Positions 8,963 through 18,839 are shown, counted from the first letter of the stretch. The stretch: DNA of 64,000 nucleotides from Actinomycetota bacterium (GCA_030684515.1 JAUXVJ010000016.1:186001-250000); one strand, 5' to 3'. Numbers and translations: made by a program. The notes: generated from the sequence alone by a model not told the origin.

Positions 8963-9322
8963 ATGCGAAGCAGTCAGGCACTTGGAAAGTACGGTGAAGA
9001 CCTTGCCGAAGAATTCCTGAAGCAGCAAGGTCTGGAGATTCTTGATCGCAATTGGCGGTGTGATGTTGGTGAAATCGACATCGTTGCCCGAGACGGACAT
9101 GCGCTTGTCATTTGTGAGGTCAAGACTCGAAGCTCACACCAACTTGGATCTCCAGCAGAAGCCATCACTGTGCGAAAACTACGGCGTCTTCGGCATCTGG
9201 CCTTCCGTTGGCTTGAGGCGCATCAGGCGCACGTACCAGAAGTTCGTATCGACGTCGTCTGCATCGTTCAACCAGCCTGGGGGGCAGCCGAGATTGAGCA
9301 TCTTCGAGCAGTGGGCGCATGA
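8963..9322 (+). CDS. yraN: YraN family (UPF0102) endonuclease-fold protein
   Basis: Small protein of 119 residues in the restriction-endonuclease-like UPF0102 family. ATG at 8963 follows a good GGAGG and gives the conserved start GKYGEDLAEEFL. The nuclease-like core is visible as DVGEIDIVARDG and EVKTRSS. It precedes comM and dprA as in many genomes. Biochemical role is not settled; DNA processing is inferred from fold and neighbours. It overlaps comM by 4 bases. Confidence 0.9.
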   Translation: MRSSQALGKYGEDLAEEFLKQQGLEILDRNWRCDVGEIDIVARDGHALVICEVKTRSSHQLGSPAEAITVRKLRRLRHLAFRWLEAHQAHVPEVRIDVVCIVQPAWGAAEIEHLRAVGA

Positions 9323-10839
9323 CACTGGCGCAGGTCTGGGGTGTTGCTCCGGCAGGCATCAGTGCAATTCTGGTGAAGGTCGAAGTCGATGTGTCTCAAG
9401 GACTGCCCAGCGTCGGCGTTGTTGGGCTAGCCCAGACATCTGTCAACGAATCGCGATGGCGAGTGCGTTCGGCGATCATCAATTCCTCATTGGTCTGGCC
9501 GAATTCTCGAATCACCATTGGGCTTTGGCCCGCCGATCTACCCAAGACGGGCACCAGTTTGGATCTTCCGATTGCCGTGGGAATCCTGCAGGCAACCCAG
9601 CAGGTGGGCGCCACTGAATCCGGCATGACCTTCATCGGCGAACTTGGCCTTGATGGCGGGGTGCGACCTGTGCCGGGCGCGCTGGCCGCAGCCATCGCTG
9701 CCGCCCGCGAAGGCTTCACGCGGGTGGTGGTGTGTCCCGGCAACGCTCGGGCCGTCATGGCCATTCCAGGGTTGGAGCCGGTGATCATCAGCAAGCTTTC
9801 GCAACTGGTTGGGGTGCTCTCAGGGTCCGAGCAACAAGAGCCTCGCCCGATGCTCTGTGCAGACGAAGTTTCGTTCGATGACTCGCCAGACTTTGCGGAC
9901 GTGCGTGGTCACGAATTCGCTCGGCTTGCGCTCGAAGTGGCAGCTGCTGGTGGCCATCACATGGCCATGGTGGGTCCGCCTGGCGTTGGCAAGACCATGC
10001 TGGCTCAACGACTGCCGGGCATTCTTCCGCCACTCAGCTCAGCTCTGTCCTTGGAAGTGACCGCGATCCATGCCCTGGCCGGCACCTTGAGCACAGATCA
10101 CGGGCTGATGTCCAGGCCACCGTTTATCGCACCCCACCACTCAATCTCGGTAGGAGCGATGCTTGGAGCTGTTCGATCCGGCAAGCTCGTGCCCGGGGCT
10201 GTGACGCTCGCGCACGGGGGAGTCTTGTTCCTGGATGAAGCTCCCGAATTTGCGCGCCCATGCCTGGAAGGCTTGCGCCAGCCTTTGGAGCAGGGCGCGC
10301 TGTCATTGATGCGCGTTGAGCGAGGCTTGTCAGCTCCTGCCAGATTTCAATTGGTCATCGCAGCCAACCCATGCCCATGTGGAATGGCCACCGATCGGGC
10401 CGAAGCCTGCAGGTGCACACCTATGGCCAAGCGCCGATATTCAGAGCGACTATCAGGGCCACTGCTTGATCGGGTCGATATTCGATGCACAGTGTCCGGA
10501 CCACCTGTATCGCAGATGCGCGCGGATCTGGCGGAATCGAGTGCAGTGATCGCACAGCGGGTGGCCCAAGCCCGTGACCGTGCGCTGCACAGATTTCGTC
10601 TGCACGACTGGCGATGCAATGCGCAGGCATCTGGGCGTCGTCTCCGTAGAGAATTCTCGCCACGTGACGATGGGATCTCGCTGCTCATGGACGCAGAGCG
10701 GCGCGGACTCAATCCGCGCGGCAGCGATCGAGTGCTGCGCTTGGCATGGACACTTGCTGATCTTGCGGCAGCAGACCGGCCCGGACGCGAGCAAGTGTCC
10801 ATGGCTCTGGCCCTTCGCAATCAGGAGCAAGGGCAATGA
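9319..10839 (+). CDS. comM: ComM/YifB family AAA+ ATPase (Mg-chelatase-like)
   Basis: AAA+ protein of the ComM family, which in Vibrio is a hexameric helicase that promotes branch migration during transformation. The 506 residues have an N-terminal Lon-protease-like domain, P-loop GPPGVGKT (219-226), Walker B GVLFLDEAPEF, and a C-terminal Mg-chelatase domain. It lies directly before dprA with a 4-base overlap, a natural recombination pair. Whether this organism takes up DNA cannot be told from this window. Confidence 0.93.
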   Translation: MTLAQVWGVAPAGISAILVKVEVDVSQGLPSVGVVGLAQTSVNESRWRVRSAIINSSLVWPNSRITIGLWPADLPKTGTSLDLPIAVGILQATQQVGATESGMTFIGELGLDGGVRPVPGALAAAIAAAREGFTRVVVCPGNARAVMAIPGLEPVIISKLSQLVGVLSGSEQQEPRPMLCADEVSFDDSPDFADVRGHEFARLALEVAAAGGHHMAMVGPPGVGKTMLAQRLPGILPPLSSALSLEVTAIHALAGTLSTDHGLMSRPPFIAPHHSISVGAMLGAVRSGKLVPGAVTLAHGGVLFLDEAPEFARPCLEGLRQPLEQGALSLMRVERGLSAPARFQLVIAANPCPCGMATDRAEACRCTPMAKRRYSERLSGPLLDRVDIRCTVSGPPVSQMRADLAESSAVIAQRVAQARDRALHRFRLHDWRCNAQASGRRLRREFSPRDDGISLLMDAERRGLNPRGSDRVLRLAWTLADLAAADRPGREQVSMALALRNQEQGQ

Positions 10840-11939
10840 CCGCAGATGCCTTGCTGACTCTTGCTCATGTCGTAGAGCCCGGAGACCAGCGCATCGGAGC
10901 GCTTGTGGAAGATCTGGGTGCGGTTGAAGTCGTTGCCCGCATTCGAGACGGTTCAATTCACAGTCGTCACGAGGATGCTTTGCGAGCGCGCCTGTCATTG
11001 GTTGATCTCGATGACGTTCGAAAGAAGGCTGACGAGCGAGGTGTGCGCCTTGTGATGCGTGGTGATGCCGAATGGCCATCGCAACTCGACGATCTTGGTG
11101 CTGCCCGCCCATACGTCCTGTGGGTGCTCGGCAGCCCAAATCTGCGCCTTGCGGCACTGAAATCTGTGGCGATGATTGGAGCTCGCGCGTCAACTCCCTA
11201 CGGGGAGCGTATTGCCCGCGAATGGAGCGGTCAGCTCAGCGATCTGGGATGGCTCGTGGTGTCTGGCGGTGCCTATGGCATTGACGCCGCTGTGCACAGA
11301 GGGGCTCTTGCCGCAGGCGGACTCACGGCGTGCGTGCTGGCTACCGGGATCGATGTGGCGTATCCCAGGGCACACGAAGAACTACTGGCGCGTATTGCGG
11401 ACAGCGGACTTCTCATCTCTGAGTCACCATTGGGCGTGCAAGCGCGACGACAGCGATTTCTCACCCGCAACAGGGTGATTGCAGCGCTGACGAGAGCCAC
11501 CGTCGTGGTGGAGGCAGCGCTTCGTTCAGGCACCACTTCCACTGCCAACAGCGCCTTCACTCTCAACCGCCCAGTGCTTGCCGTCCCAGGGCCAACCACC
11601 TCGCCAATGTCAGCTGGGTGTCATCACCTGATCCGTGAACACGCAGCCACCCTCGCAGCGGGATGGTCAGACATTCTTGAATTCCTGGGTGCTGGGAGTC
11701 TGGAGTCGGCAAGTGCTGACTCCAAGCGCTTGGCTGCACACAGTCGGCCAACAGATGTTCTGAATGAAATCCAGGCGCGCGTATTGGATGCCTTCCCTGG
11801 ATCACGCCCAATCGATCTGCAGCAGCTGCTGATCGAGTCAGGCGTGGGTACTCACGCCTTACTCGGCGCGCTTGGAACCCTGGAAATGCTCAACTTCGTC
11901 GTGCGTTCAAATGATGGCTGGCGAATAGTGCGCGCCTGA
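10836..11939 (+). CDS. dprA: DNA processing protein DprA
   Basis: Binds incoming single-stranded DNA and loads RecA during transformation. The 367-residue protein has an N-terminal helical part, the Rossmann-like DprA core (SVAMIGARASTPYG, VSGGAYGIDAAVHRGAL, RNRVIAALT), and a C-terminal winged-helix-like domain. It overlaps comM by 4 bases. Confidence 0.94.
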   Translation: MTADALLTLAHVVEPGDQRIGALVEDLGAVEVVARIRDGSIHSRHEDALRARLSLVDLDDVRKKADERGVRLVMRGDAEWPSQLDDLGAARPYVLWVLGSPNLRLAALKSVAMIGARASTPYGERIAREWSGQLSDLGWLVVSGGAYGIDAAVHRGALAAGGLTACVLATGIDVAYPRAHEELLARIADSGLLISESPLGVQARRQRFLTRNRVIAALTRATVVVEAALRSGTTSTANSAFTLNRPVLAVPGPTTSPMSAGCHHLIREHAATLAAGWSDILEFLGAGSLESASADSKRLAAHSRPTDVLNEIQARVLDAFPGSRPIDLQQLLIESGVGTHALLGALGTLEMLNFVVRSNDGWRIVRA

Positions 11940-11964
11940 GCATTCAGTTTCAACCTTCGTTTGC

Positions 11965-11970
11965 GACCAT
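11965..11970 (+). promoter_or_regulatory. Candidate leaderless -10 for xerC (GACCAT)
   Basis: GACCAT begins exactly 12 bases before the GTG start of xerC, so transcription would begin at or next to the start codon. The hexamer is a weak match (A2 and T6 only), and no Shine-Dalgarno is seen. Confidence 0.4.
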
Positions 11971-11976
11971 AGCGGC

Positions 11977-12912
11977 GTGGTCAGTTCACCTGTTGAATTA
12001 GCACCCGCGTTCGCGGATGCACTCTCGGGCTTCGAGCGACATCTGACACTTGAACGCAATCGAAGCGTGCACACTGTTCGCGCGTACACATCAGACGTCA
12101 CTGCGCTGCTGATCTTTGCCAGCGCAAGGAACTGCGATCAGCTCGCACACATCGATCTCGGACTCCTGCGCGATTGGTTGGGTGAGCAGCACCAAGCGGG
12201 ACATTCGCGAAGCACGATTGCCCGTCGCGCAGCCTCCGTTCGTGCCTTCACGGCTTGGTGTGAGCGGCGAGGGCTGATTGCTTCGGATCCAAGTCGCCGT
12301 TTGAAGAGCCCGCGGGTGCCACACAAGCTGCCAATCGTCCTCGATGTGGCTGAGGCAGCGCAGTTGATGGATCTCGCTGCCGAGCGCGCGCTCGATGAAG
12401 ACCCGGTAGCTGCGCGCGATCGCGCTCTTGTGGAGCTGCTCTATGGCACGGGGGTGCGTGTCTCTGAGCTCTGTCTACTGGATCTTGCAGATATCGCGTG
12501 GGATTCGCGCACGGTTCGTGTGCTGGGCAAGGGTCGCAAGGAACGGGTCGTGCCCTATGGCATTCCGGCCGAGCGAGCCCTGCAGTCTTGGCTTCGCCTG
12601 CGCGAGGCCTTGGCCAGACCGAGCTCGCCGCCTGCGGTCTTCCTTGGCGTGCGCGGCAATCGACTGGATCCTCGGGCCGCGCGAACCGTCGTCGTCACCC
12701 TTACTCAGCAAGCGCATCTGCCCCGGCTTGCCCCCCATGGCCTGCGACATTCAGCGGCCACTCATGTGCTCGAAGGTGGGGCCGATCTGCGGGCTGTTCA
12801 AGAACTCCTGGGCCACGCTTCCCTTGCCACAACTCAGCAGTACACCCACGTTTCAGTGGAGCGGCTGCGGTCAGCCTTTGATCAGGCTCATCCGCGAGCC
12901 GCCCACGACTAG
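11977..12912 (+). CDS. xerC: Tyrosine recombinase XerC
   Basis: Site-specific recombinase that resolves chromosome dimers at dif with XerD. The 311-residue protein has an N-terminal SAM-like DNA-binding domain and a C-terminal catalytic domain with all six active residues: R161, K185, H254, R257, H280 and Y289. Its place after dprA and before rpsB is the usual actinobacterial one for a chromosomal Xer protein rather than a phage integrase. Its stop shares the bases CTAG with the stop of the convergent M23 gene. Confidence 0.92.
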   Translation: MVSSPVELAPAFADALSGFERHLTLERNRSVHTVRAYTSDVTALLIFASARNCDQLAHIDLGLLRDWLGEQHQAGHSRSTIARRAASVRAFTAWCERRGLIASDPSRRLKSPRVPHKLPIVLDVAEAAQLMDLAAERALDEDPVAARDRALVELLYGTGVRVSELCLLDLADIAWDSRTVRVLGKGRKERVVPYGIPAERALQSWLRLREALARPSSPPAVFLGVRGNRLDPRAARTVVVTLTQQAHLPRLAPHGLRHSAATHVLEGGADLRAVQELLGHASLATTQQYTHVSVERLRSAFDQAHPRAAHD

Positions 12913-13355
12913 TCGGACAAAGGCTTCAATACCGCGTATCGCGAGTCCCATAGGGCCAAGGGATCGCGGTACTGGCCGTGCCTTGGGTCTTTGAGCCCAA
13001 GATGGAGGCAGCGATCCGCGCAATGGCCCCCGACCCGCGCGATTGAGCCGATCAACTGACCGCCCCTCACCACATCGCCTGGGCGCACCACTCCGGTTAC
13101 TGGCTCGTAGGTGGATCTCAAGCCCAACTCCGGGTGCTCGATGCTGATGACCGGTTTTCCGGCGATTATGCCCGCGAAGACGACCGTTCCCGGTCCGATC
13201 GCAGCCACGCTTGTGCCGGTTTCAGCAGCGAAATCCACTCCACGGTGTCCCGCCGACCAGCGCTGTTGGGCAGGCGCAAAGTCCAGCAGTACCTCTGCAC
13301 CGGGAATTGGTGCCAGCCACTGGCTCAGGATCGTGACGAGGGCGAACAGGATCAT
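12909..13355 (-). CDS. M23-family (LytM-like) peptidase, small exported form
   Basis: Protein of 148 residues with a hydrophobic N-terminus (about 1-18, probable signal or anchor) and an M23 domain. Zinc ligands H37 and D41 (GHRGVDFAA) and H118 are present. The usual HxH reads C116-L-H118, so the first histidine, catalytic in LytM, is cysteine. The CLH variant occurs in actinobacterial M23 proteins beside rpsB. It may cleave peptidoglycan weakly or act as a hydrolase activator. CACAGT (bases 13362-13367) begins 12 bases before the ATG, so it may be leaderless. Confidence 0.82.
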   Translation of the reverse strand: MILFALVTILSQWLAPIPGAEVLLDFAPAQQRWSAGHRGVDFAAETGTSVAAIGPGTVVFAGIIAGKPVISIEHPELGLRSTYEPVTGVVRPGDVVRGGQLIGSIARVGGHCADRCLHLGLKDPRHGQYRDPLALWDSRYAVLKPLSD

Positions 13356-13361
13356 CTGGTG

Positions 13362-13367
13362 ACTGTG
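13362..13367 (-). promoter_or_regulatory. Candidate leaderless -10 for the M23 gene (CACAGT)
   Basis: On the minus strand CACAGT is separated by six bases from the ATG at 13355. No Shine-Dalgarno is seen. The hexamer is weak. Confidence 0.35.
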
Positions 13368-13463
13368 AGGGGGTAGGCGCTGCTGCCGCGAGTCCCAAGA
13401 TGCCCATCGTGGAGCAGATTTCGCGCTTACCGGCCTGTGGACACAGCAGTGTGGGGGTTGCCC

Positions 13464-13645
13464 TAGACTTCAGCCACCTCAGAAATGAGGAATTCGCATG
13501 ATCCCGTGCTCAGCCCACTGGTTGAGACGACTTGCTCGGTCCCGCTTCATGCGGGTGTGAGTCGGTGGTTCATCAGGGGATCAGGTCAGCCGATCTGGTC
13601 CAAAGAACCGAAGCGTCAGCAATGACGCGTAGAAGGAGTGCCGTC
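13464..13645 (+). promoter_or_regulatory. rpsB promoter candidate and structured leader
   Basis: The gap from 13356 to 13645 (290 bases) has no credible gene. TAGACT (13464-13469) is a candidate -10, leaving a leader of about 170 bases. The leader can form CCCGC/GCGGG (13541-13545 with 13551-13555), a 7-bp stem GGATCAG with CTGGTCC including one G-T pair, and GCGTCA-GCAA-TGACGC (13613-13628) with a GNRA-type loop. The last stem ends 5 bases before the Shine-Dalgarno AAGGAG. This resembles an autoregulatory ribosomal-protein leader but has not been compared with known families. Confidence 0.5.
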
Positions 13646-14497
13646 ATGGCAGTTGTCACCATGCGCCAGCTACTCGATAGCGGTGTGCATTTCGGGCATC
13701 AGACCCGTCGTTGGAATCCCAAGATGAAGCGCTTCATCCTCACCGAGCGCAATGGCATCTACATCATCGATCTGCAGCAGTCCCTTGCATTCATCGACAG
13801 TGCCTACGAGTACGTGAAGGAGACCGTCGCCCACGGCGGCACCATCATGTTCGTTGGCACCAAGAAGCAGGGCCATGACGCGATCGCTGAGCAGGCCACC
13901 CGCGTTGGCATGCCATATGTCAACGAGCGTTGGCTCGGCGGAATGCTGACCAATTTCCAGACCGTCTCCAAGCGCATCTCGCGCCTGAAGGAGCTGGAGA
14001 ACATGGATCTGGTCAACGTTGCCGGATCCGGTTTCACCAAGAAGGAACTCCTCATGATGCGTCGTGAGAAGGACAAGCTCTCCAAGGTTCTCGGTGGTAT
14101 TCGTGAAATGGGCAAGGTCCCCAGCGCCCTTTGGATCGTTGACACCAAGAAGGAGCACATCGCCGTCGGCGAGGCGCACAAGCTCGGCATTCCCGTGATC
14201 GCAGTGCTCGACACCAACTGTGATCCCGACGAGGTCGACTTCCCAATCCCAGGCAACGACGATGCAATTCGCTCCGTCGCGCTGCTGACCCGTGTGATTG
14301 CAGATGCCGTTGCTGAGGGCTTGATGGCCCGCGCCAGTCGCGCGTCAGGGCTTTCAGAGCCAGCACCGGAGCCATTGGCCGAGTGGGAGCGCGAGTTGCT
14401 CGAAGGCGCGGACGCGGCAGTTGCCGCAGAGGTTGTCGTTGAGCCGGCAGCAGTTGCAGAAGAAGCGCCAGTCGCGGATCAAATCCCGATCGTCTAG
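13646..14497 (+). CDS. rpsB: 30S ribosomal protein S2
   Basis: Small-subunit protein uS2, needed for binding S1 and mRNA. ATG at 13646 follows AAGGAG and gives the family start [26 protein letters not shown]; the frame is open upstream without similarity. The 283-residue product keeps the full S2 core and ends in an Ala/Val/Glu-rich tail of about 45 residues. It is followed by a strong hairpin before tsf. Confidence 0.97.
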   Translation: MAVVTMRQLLDSGVHFGHQTRRWNPKMKRFILTERNGIYIIDLQQSLAFIDSAYEYVKETVAHGGTIMFVGTKKQGHDAIAEQATRVGMPYVNERWLGGMLTNFQTVSKRISRLKELENMDLVNVAGSGFTKKELLMMRREKDKLSKVLGGIREMGKVPSALWIVDTKKEHIAVGEAHKLGIPVIAVLDTNCDPDEVDFPIPGNDDAIRSVALLTRVIADAVAEGLMARASRASGLSEPAPEPLAEWERELLEGADAAVAAEVVVEPAAVAEEAPVADQIPIV

Positions 14498-14503
14498 TTC
14501 TCC

Positions 14504-14536
14504 CCGGTGGCCGTCTGTAGCACAGACGGCCACCGG
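14504..14536 (+). terminator. Perfect 15-bp hairpin between rpsB and tsf
   Basis: CCGGTGGCCGTCTGT (14504-14518) pairs perfectly with ACAGACGGCCACCGG (14522-14536) around a 3-base loop AGC. No T-run follows, which is common for actinobacterial terminators. Because tsf usually follows rpsB in the same transcript, it may work as a partial terminator or as an RNA-stabilising 3' end that sets rpsB above tsf. Confidence 0.75.
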
Positions 14537-14589
14537 TTCCATGTCATCCCCAGGCCTCACTCATTACGTCAGCAAAGGAATACATCGCC

Positions 14590-15405
14590 ATGGCGAATAT
14601 CACTGCCGCCGAAGTCAAGAAGCTCCGCGACTACACCGCCGCGGGCATGATGGAATGCAAGCGCGCCCTCGAAGAATCTGATGGCGACTTCGACAAGGCC
14701 GTCGAACTCCTGCGCATCTCCGGAGCCGCCAAGGCTGCCAAGCGCGGCGCCGAGCGCGAGGCCTCCAACGGACTTGTCGCCGCAAGTGGCAATGCGCTTG
14801 TCGAATTGCTCTGCGAGACTGATTTCGTCGCCAAGAATGCCGATTTCCAGGCCCTGGCCGATGCAATCGTGCTGGCTGTCGCCGAGGGACAGTTCGCTGA
14901 CGCAGAGGCTGCCAACGCTGCCACCCTTGCTGATGGTCGTACGGCAGCAGGTGCCATTGCCGAGATGGCCGGCGTGATTGGTGAGGTCATCACCATCGGG
15001 CGCGTTGCCGTGCTCCCAGCCCCGGTCACGGTCTACCTGCACCGACGCTCCTCAGACCTGCCCGCTCAGGTCGGCGTCATGGTGGCCTACACAGGCCAAG
15101 AGGACGCTGCTCGTGGCGCTGCCATGCAGATCGCTGCCATGCGTCCGCAGTTCCTCACCCGCGACGAGGTTCCAGCCGAAGTTGTCGAAAGTGAGCGACG
15201 CATCGCCGAGGCAACTGCCAAGGAGGAGGGCAAGCCTGAGGCTGCGATGTCCAAGATCATCGAGGGCCGCGTGAACTCCTTCTTCAAGGACAACGTGCTC
15301 TTGGAGCAGGCCAGCGTCGTGGAGCAGAAGCAGTCCGTTGCTCAGGTGCTCGCCTCAGCGAACACCGAAGTTTCGGCATTCGTGCGTTTCGAGATTGGTC
15401 AGTAA
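14590..15405 (+). CDS. tsf: Elongation factor Ts
   Basis: Guanine-nucleotide exchange factor that regenerates EF-Tu-GTP. The N-terminal UBA-like domain ([21 protein letters not shown]), the [10 protein letters not shown] motif, and two EF-Ts core subdomains are visible. The 271-residue length is normal for actinobacteria. Probable start ATG 14590, with AAAGGAA upstream. Order rpsB-tsf-pyrH-frr is conserved. Confidence 0.97.
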   Translation: MANITAAEVKKLRDYTAAGMMECKRALEESDGDFDKAVELLRISGAAKAAKRGAEREASNGLVAASGNALVELLCETDFVAKNADFQALADAIVLAVAEGQFADAEAANAATLADGRTAAGAIAEMAGVIGEVITIGRVAVLPAPVTVYLHRRSSDLPAQVGVMVAYTGQEDAARGAAMQIAAMRPQFLTRDEVPAEVVESERRIAEATAKEEGKPEAAMSKIIEGRVNSFFKDNVLLEQASVVEQKQSVAQVLASANTEVSAFVRFEIGQ

Positions 15406-15412
15406 CTCCCAC

Positions 15413-15418
15413 TAAGGT
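15413..15418 (+). promoter_or_regulatory. Candidate -10 for pyrH (TAAGGT)
   Basis: TAAGGT lies 33 bases before the pyrH ATG, which has its own Shine-Dalgarno (GAGGGG, 15433-15438). That gives a short leader of about 20 bases. No good -35 is seen. Confidence 0.35.
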
Positions 15419-15445
15419 CTAATCGAGCAACCGAGGGGATGGCAG

Positions 15446-16234
15446 ATGGCACACACAGCAGGCACCGGGGCCATCCAAGAATCTCTCGAAGGCACGATTT
15501 CAACTTGGCCAGCAGTGCCGCAGGGCGGTTGGCAGCGGGTGTTGCTGAAATTGTCCGGAGAGGCCTTTGCCGGAGGTGGGGGGCTCGGCGTTGATCCTGA
15601 CGTCGTGGCCTCGATTGCCAGGCAGATCGCTGATGTCGTCCACGGCGGTACCGAAGTTGCTGTGGTCATCGGTGGCGGCAACTACTTCCGGGGCGCCGAA
15701 TTGTCCGAACGAGGCATGGATCGCGCGCGTGCCGACTACATGGGCATGCTCGGCACCGTGATGAACTGCCTGGCTCTGCAGGATTTCTGCGAAAAGGCTG
15801 GAGTGGAAACTCGCGTCCAGACCGCCATCACCATGGGGCAGGTCGCCGAGCCATACATCCCACGCAAGGCCATGCGTCATCTCGACAAAGGCCGGGTGGT
15901 GATCTTCGGTGCTGGCCTTGGCCAGCCCTACTTCTCCACCGACACCACCGCTGCTCAGCGGGCTCTTGAAATCGGCGCTGAGGTCGTGCTCATGGCCAAG
16001 GGCGTCGATGGGGTCTATGACGCTGATCCGCGCACAAATCCTGATGCCACCCGATTCACGACGCTGACCCACGATGAAGTACTGGCTCGCAACCTCAAGG
16101 TGGCTGACGCCACGGCCATCAGTCTTTGTCGCGACAATGCCCTGCCGCTGGTGGTGTTCAACTTGCTCGTTGACGGCAATATTGCGCGCGCTGTCCGAGG
16201 CGAGACCATCGGTACCTTAGTGTCGAGTTTTTGA
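15446..16234 (+). CDS. pyrH: UMP kinase PyrH
   Basis: Phosphorylates UMP to UDP in pyrimidine nucleotide synthesis; hexameric amino-acid-kinase fold. Motifs include [21 protein letters not shown] and the segment [19 protein letters not shown]. The 262 residues include about 28 extra N-terminal residues compared with short family members. The ATG at 15446 has GAGGGG 7 bases upstream. The start lies in a doubled GATGGCA, so another ATG (15439) exists in a different frame. Confidence 0.95.
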   Translation: MAHTAGTGAIQESLEGTISTWPAVPQGGWQRVLLKLSGEAFAGGGGLGVDPDVVASIARQIADVVHGGTEVAVVIGGGNYFRGAELSERGMDRARADYMGMLGTVMNCLALQDFCEKAGVETRVQTAITMGQVAEPYIPRKAMRHLDKGRVVIFGAGLGQPYFSTDTTAAQRALEIGAEVVLMAKGVDGVYDADPRTNPDATRFTTLTHDEVLARNLKVADATAISLCRDNALPLVVFNLLVDGNIARAVRGETIGTLVSSF

Positions 16235-16318
16235 ACGAGCGGTGTCCTGCAATGCAAGATTGGCGCAAGAGCAGTGGTCAGCACAGCAATTGCCCCACAA
16301 GCAATCAAGGAGTACAAG

Positions 16319-16885
16319 ATGAGTGACGAAATCGACGAGATCCTCCTTGACGCGGAGGATCGCATGGACAAGGCCATCGCGGTGGCTCGTGAAGATTTCG
16401 CCACCATTCGCACCGGCCGCGCTACTCCTGCGATGTTCAACAAGATTGTCGTCGACTACTACGGGGCCTACACCCCGTTGAATCAGTTGGCGTCATTCCA
16501 GACTCCTGAAGCCCGAATGATCATCATCTCGCCCTACGACAAGGGTGCTTTTGCTGGCATTGAGAAGGCACTGCGCGACAGTGATCTCGGCATCAACCCG
16601 ACCTCAGATGGCAGCGTCATTCGCATTGTGCTGCCGCAGTTGACTGAAGAGCGCCGCCGGGAGTTCATCAAGGTAGCCAAGACAAAGGCCGAGGACGCGC
16701 GCATTTCCATCCGCAACATCCGCCGCCATGCCAAGGACGGCTTGGACAAGCTCCAAAAGGATGGCGACGCGGGAGAGGATGATGTGCGCCGCGCCGAAAA
16801 GGCGCTCGACGAATTCACCCACAAGCATGTAGAGCACATCGACGAAGTGCTGAAGCATAAAGAAGCAGAACTGCTCGAGGTCTAG
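16319..16885 (+). CDS. frr: Ribosome recycling factor
   Basis: Splits the post-termination ribosome together with EF-G. ATG at 16319 follows AAGGAG and gives 188 residues beginning [18 protein letters not shown]. The family core [21 protein letters not shown] and the C-terminal helix are present. The stop overlaps the cdsA start by one base. Confidence 0.97.
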   Translation: MSDEIDEILLDAEDRMDKAIAVAREDFATIRTGRATPAMFNKIVVDYYGAYTPLNQLASFQTPEARMIIISPYDKGAFAGIEKALRDSDLGINPTSDGSVIRIVLPQLTEERRREFIKVAKTKAEDARISIRNIRRHAKDGLDKLQKDGDAGEDDVRRAEKALDEFTHKHVEHIDEVLKHKEAELLEV

Positions 16886-17730
16886 TGGTGGAGCCTGGCT
16901 CGCCAACTGCTGCACGCAATTCGCGGGCTGGTCGCAACCTGCCCGCTGCGATTGCCACCGGCGTCGGCCTGCTCCTGCTGTGTCTGATCACGCTGTTCAC
17001 GTACAAGTGGACATTCGCCGTGGTTGTCGCCATTGCCATGGTGATCGCGGTCTGGGAATTCAGCAACGCGTTCAGGCAGCATGGGATTGCACTGACGCGC
17101 ATTCCGGTCGTGCTCGCAGCAGCGGTGATGCCGTTGGCGGCATTCTGGTACGGAGTCACCGGTCAGCTGGTGGTAATGGGCTTCGCGGTTCTGACGGTCA
17201 TCTTCTGGCGTATTCCACGTGGTGCCGATGGCTACCTGAAGGACGTCACATCGAGCATCTTTGTGATGGCCTATCTGCCCTTCATGGCCAGCTTCTTGAT
17301 GCTGACCCTGGCCACCGACAACGGGCCTATGCGAGTTCTTGTGTTTGTCTTGCTCACCGCCGGCAATGACATTGGCGGATATGCCGCCGGAGTGCTCTTT
17401 GGGAAGCATCCGATCGCTCCATCGATCAGCCCCAAGAAGTCCTGGGAAGGCTTGGCAGGCTCGCTGGCGCTGCAGACCGCTGTGGGCATCGGCAGCTTTG
17501 TGATCTTGCTCGATGCGCCTGCCTGGCAAGGAGCCGTGGCGGGCATCGTTTTGTGCTTCACCGCAACTGCAGGAGACTTTGCTGAATCAGCAGTAAAGCG
17601 TGATTTGGGGATCAAGGACATGGGCAAGTTGTTGCCAGGGCATGGTGGAGTAATGGATCGCTTGGATTCGCTTATTCCCAACGCGTTCACCAGTTGGGCC
17701 CTGTACACGATGTTCCTGGGCTCAGCATGA
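16885..17730 (+). CDS. cdsA: Phosphatidate cytidylyltransferase CdsA
   Basis: Integral membrane enzyme that makes CDP-diacylglycerol from phosphatidate and CTP for all phospholipids. The 281 residues contain about eight hydrophobic segments and the C-terminal signature [20 protein letters not shown] followed by GVMDRLDSL. The GTG start shares a base with the frr stop; a second GTG follows immediately. The stop overlaps rlmN (ATGA). Confidence 0.94.
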   Translation: MVEPGSPTAARNSRAGRNLPAAIATGVGLLLLCLITLFTYKWTFAVVVAIAMVIAVWEFSNAFRQHGIALTRIPVVLAAAVMPLAAFWYGVTGQLVVMGFAVLTVIFWRIPRGADGYLKDVTSSIFVMAYLPFMASFLMLTLATDNGPMRVLVFVLLTAGNDIGGYAAGVLFGKHPIAPSISPKKSWEGLAGSLALQTAVGIGSFVILLDAPAWQGAVAGIVLCFTATAGDFAESAVKRDLGIKDMGKLLPGHGGVMDRLDSLIPNAFTSWALYTMFLGSA

Positions 17731-18839
17731 GTTCCGCACAGCTCCCCGGAGAATTGGTGATGGAGGCACCCAGGCGCGGCAAGCCACCTACGCACCTGCT
17801 GGATCTCGATACCGCTGAACGTCGTGCTGCAGTCACCGAACTCGGGCTGCCTGCATTTCGCGCCGATCAGGTCTCGCGTCAGTGGCTCACGCGGCTCTCC
17901 GATGATCCTGATTCCTGGACCGATGTCCCGGTGGCTGCGCGCACCGCCATCAAGGACTCCTTGCTGCCCAATGTGCTGACTGCGATTCGCGTGATCTCGT
18001 GTGATGCCGGGCAGACGGTCAAGACGGTCTGGCGCCTGCACGATGGAGCGCTCGTTGAGAGCGTTCTGATGCGCTATCCCGATCGCGTCACGATGTGCAT
18101 CTCCAGTCAGGCTGGCTGCGGCATGAACTGTCCTTTCTGCGCAACCGGACAAGGCGGGCTGCAGCGCAATATGTCCACGGCTGAGATCGTTGAGCAGGTG
18201 CTCGCCGGAGCGCGCTCGCTTGAGCGTGATGAGATTGCCGGAGGTCCTGGACGAGTCTCCAACATTGTCTTCATGGGCATGGGGGAGCCGATGGCCAACT
18301 ACAAGTCGGTGATCGCCGCCATTCACCGCATCAATGATCCTTCGCCAGGTGGCATGGGCATCGGTGCACGCGGCATCACCTTGTCAACCGTTGGACTCGT
18401 GCCGCGTATGCGCCAGCTCGCCGACGAAGGTTTGCCAGTTACCTTGGCTGTCTCCTTGCATGCGCCCGATGATGAGCTCCGCGACACTCTTGTGCCGATC
18501 AACACGCGCTACCCCGTTCGCGAGGTACTCGATGCGGCATGGGAGTACGCCGACAAGACTCATAGACGGGTCAGCATCGAGTACGCCCTGATCAAGGGCA
18601 TCAATGACCAAGCCTTCCGCGCTGAAAAACTTGCCCGACTGCTTGAAGGCGAGTTAGTGCACGTCAATCTCATTCCCTTGAACCCGACACCTGGTTCAAA
18701 GTGGACTGCCTCCTTGCCGCGCGATGAGGCAGCCTTTGTTCGCATCCTTCGCAATCGTGGAGTGCAGGTAACCGTGCGCGACACGCGCGGGCGTGAGATC
18801 GATGGGGCTTGCGGGCAGCTGGCCGCCACCACTTCCTGA
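17727..18839 (+). CDS. rlmN: 23S rRNA/tRNA adenine-C2 methyltransferase RlmN
   Basis: Radical-SAM enzyme that methylates A2503 of 23S rRNA and A37 of some tRNAs. The cluster motif CxxxCxxC is at C131, C135 and C138 (CGMNCPFC), and the conserved C-terminal cysteine is in [10 protein letters not shown] 17727 overlaps the cdsA stop by 4 bases, giving 370 residues. In related genomes dxr is usually close downstream; here about 13 kb intervene. Confidence 0.96.
   Translation: MSSAQLPGELVMEAPRRGKPPTHLLDLDTAERRAAVTELGLPAFRADQVSRQWLTRLSDDPDSWTDVPVAARTAIKDSLLPNVLTAIRVISCDAGQTVKTVWRLHDGALVESVLMRYPDRVTMCISSQAGCGMNCPFCATGQGGLQRNMSTAEIVEQVLAGARSLERDEIAGGPGRVSNIVFMGMGEPMANYKSVIAAIHRINDPSPGGMGIGARGITLSTVGLVPRMRQLADEGLPVTLAVSLHAPDDELRDTLVPINTRYPVREVLDAAWEYADKTHRRVSIEYALIKGINDQAFRAEKLARLLEGELVHVNLIPLNPTPGSKWTASLPRDEAAFVRILRNRGVQVTVRDTRGREIDGACGQLAATTS

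Noticed and set aside
17271-18326. Minus-strand ORF (351 aa) opposite cdsA/rlmN
   Set aside because: Shadow of rlmN, including its radical-SAM motif region.
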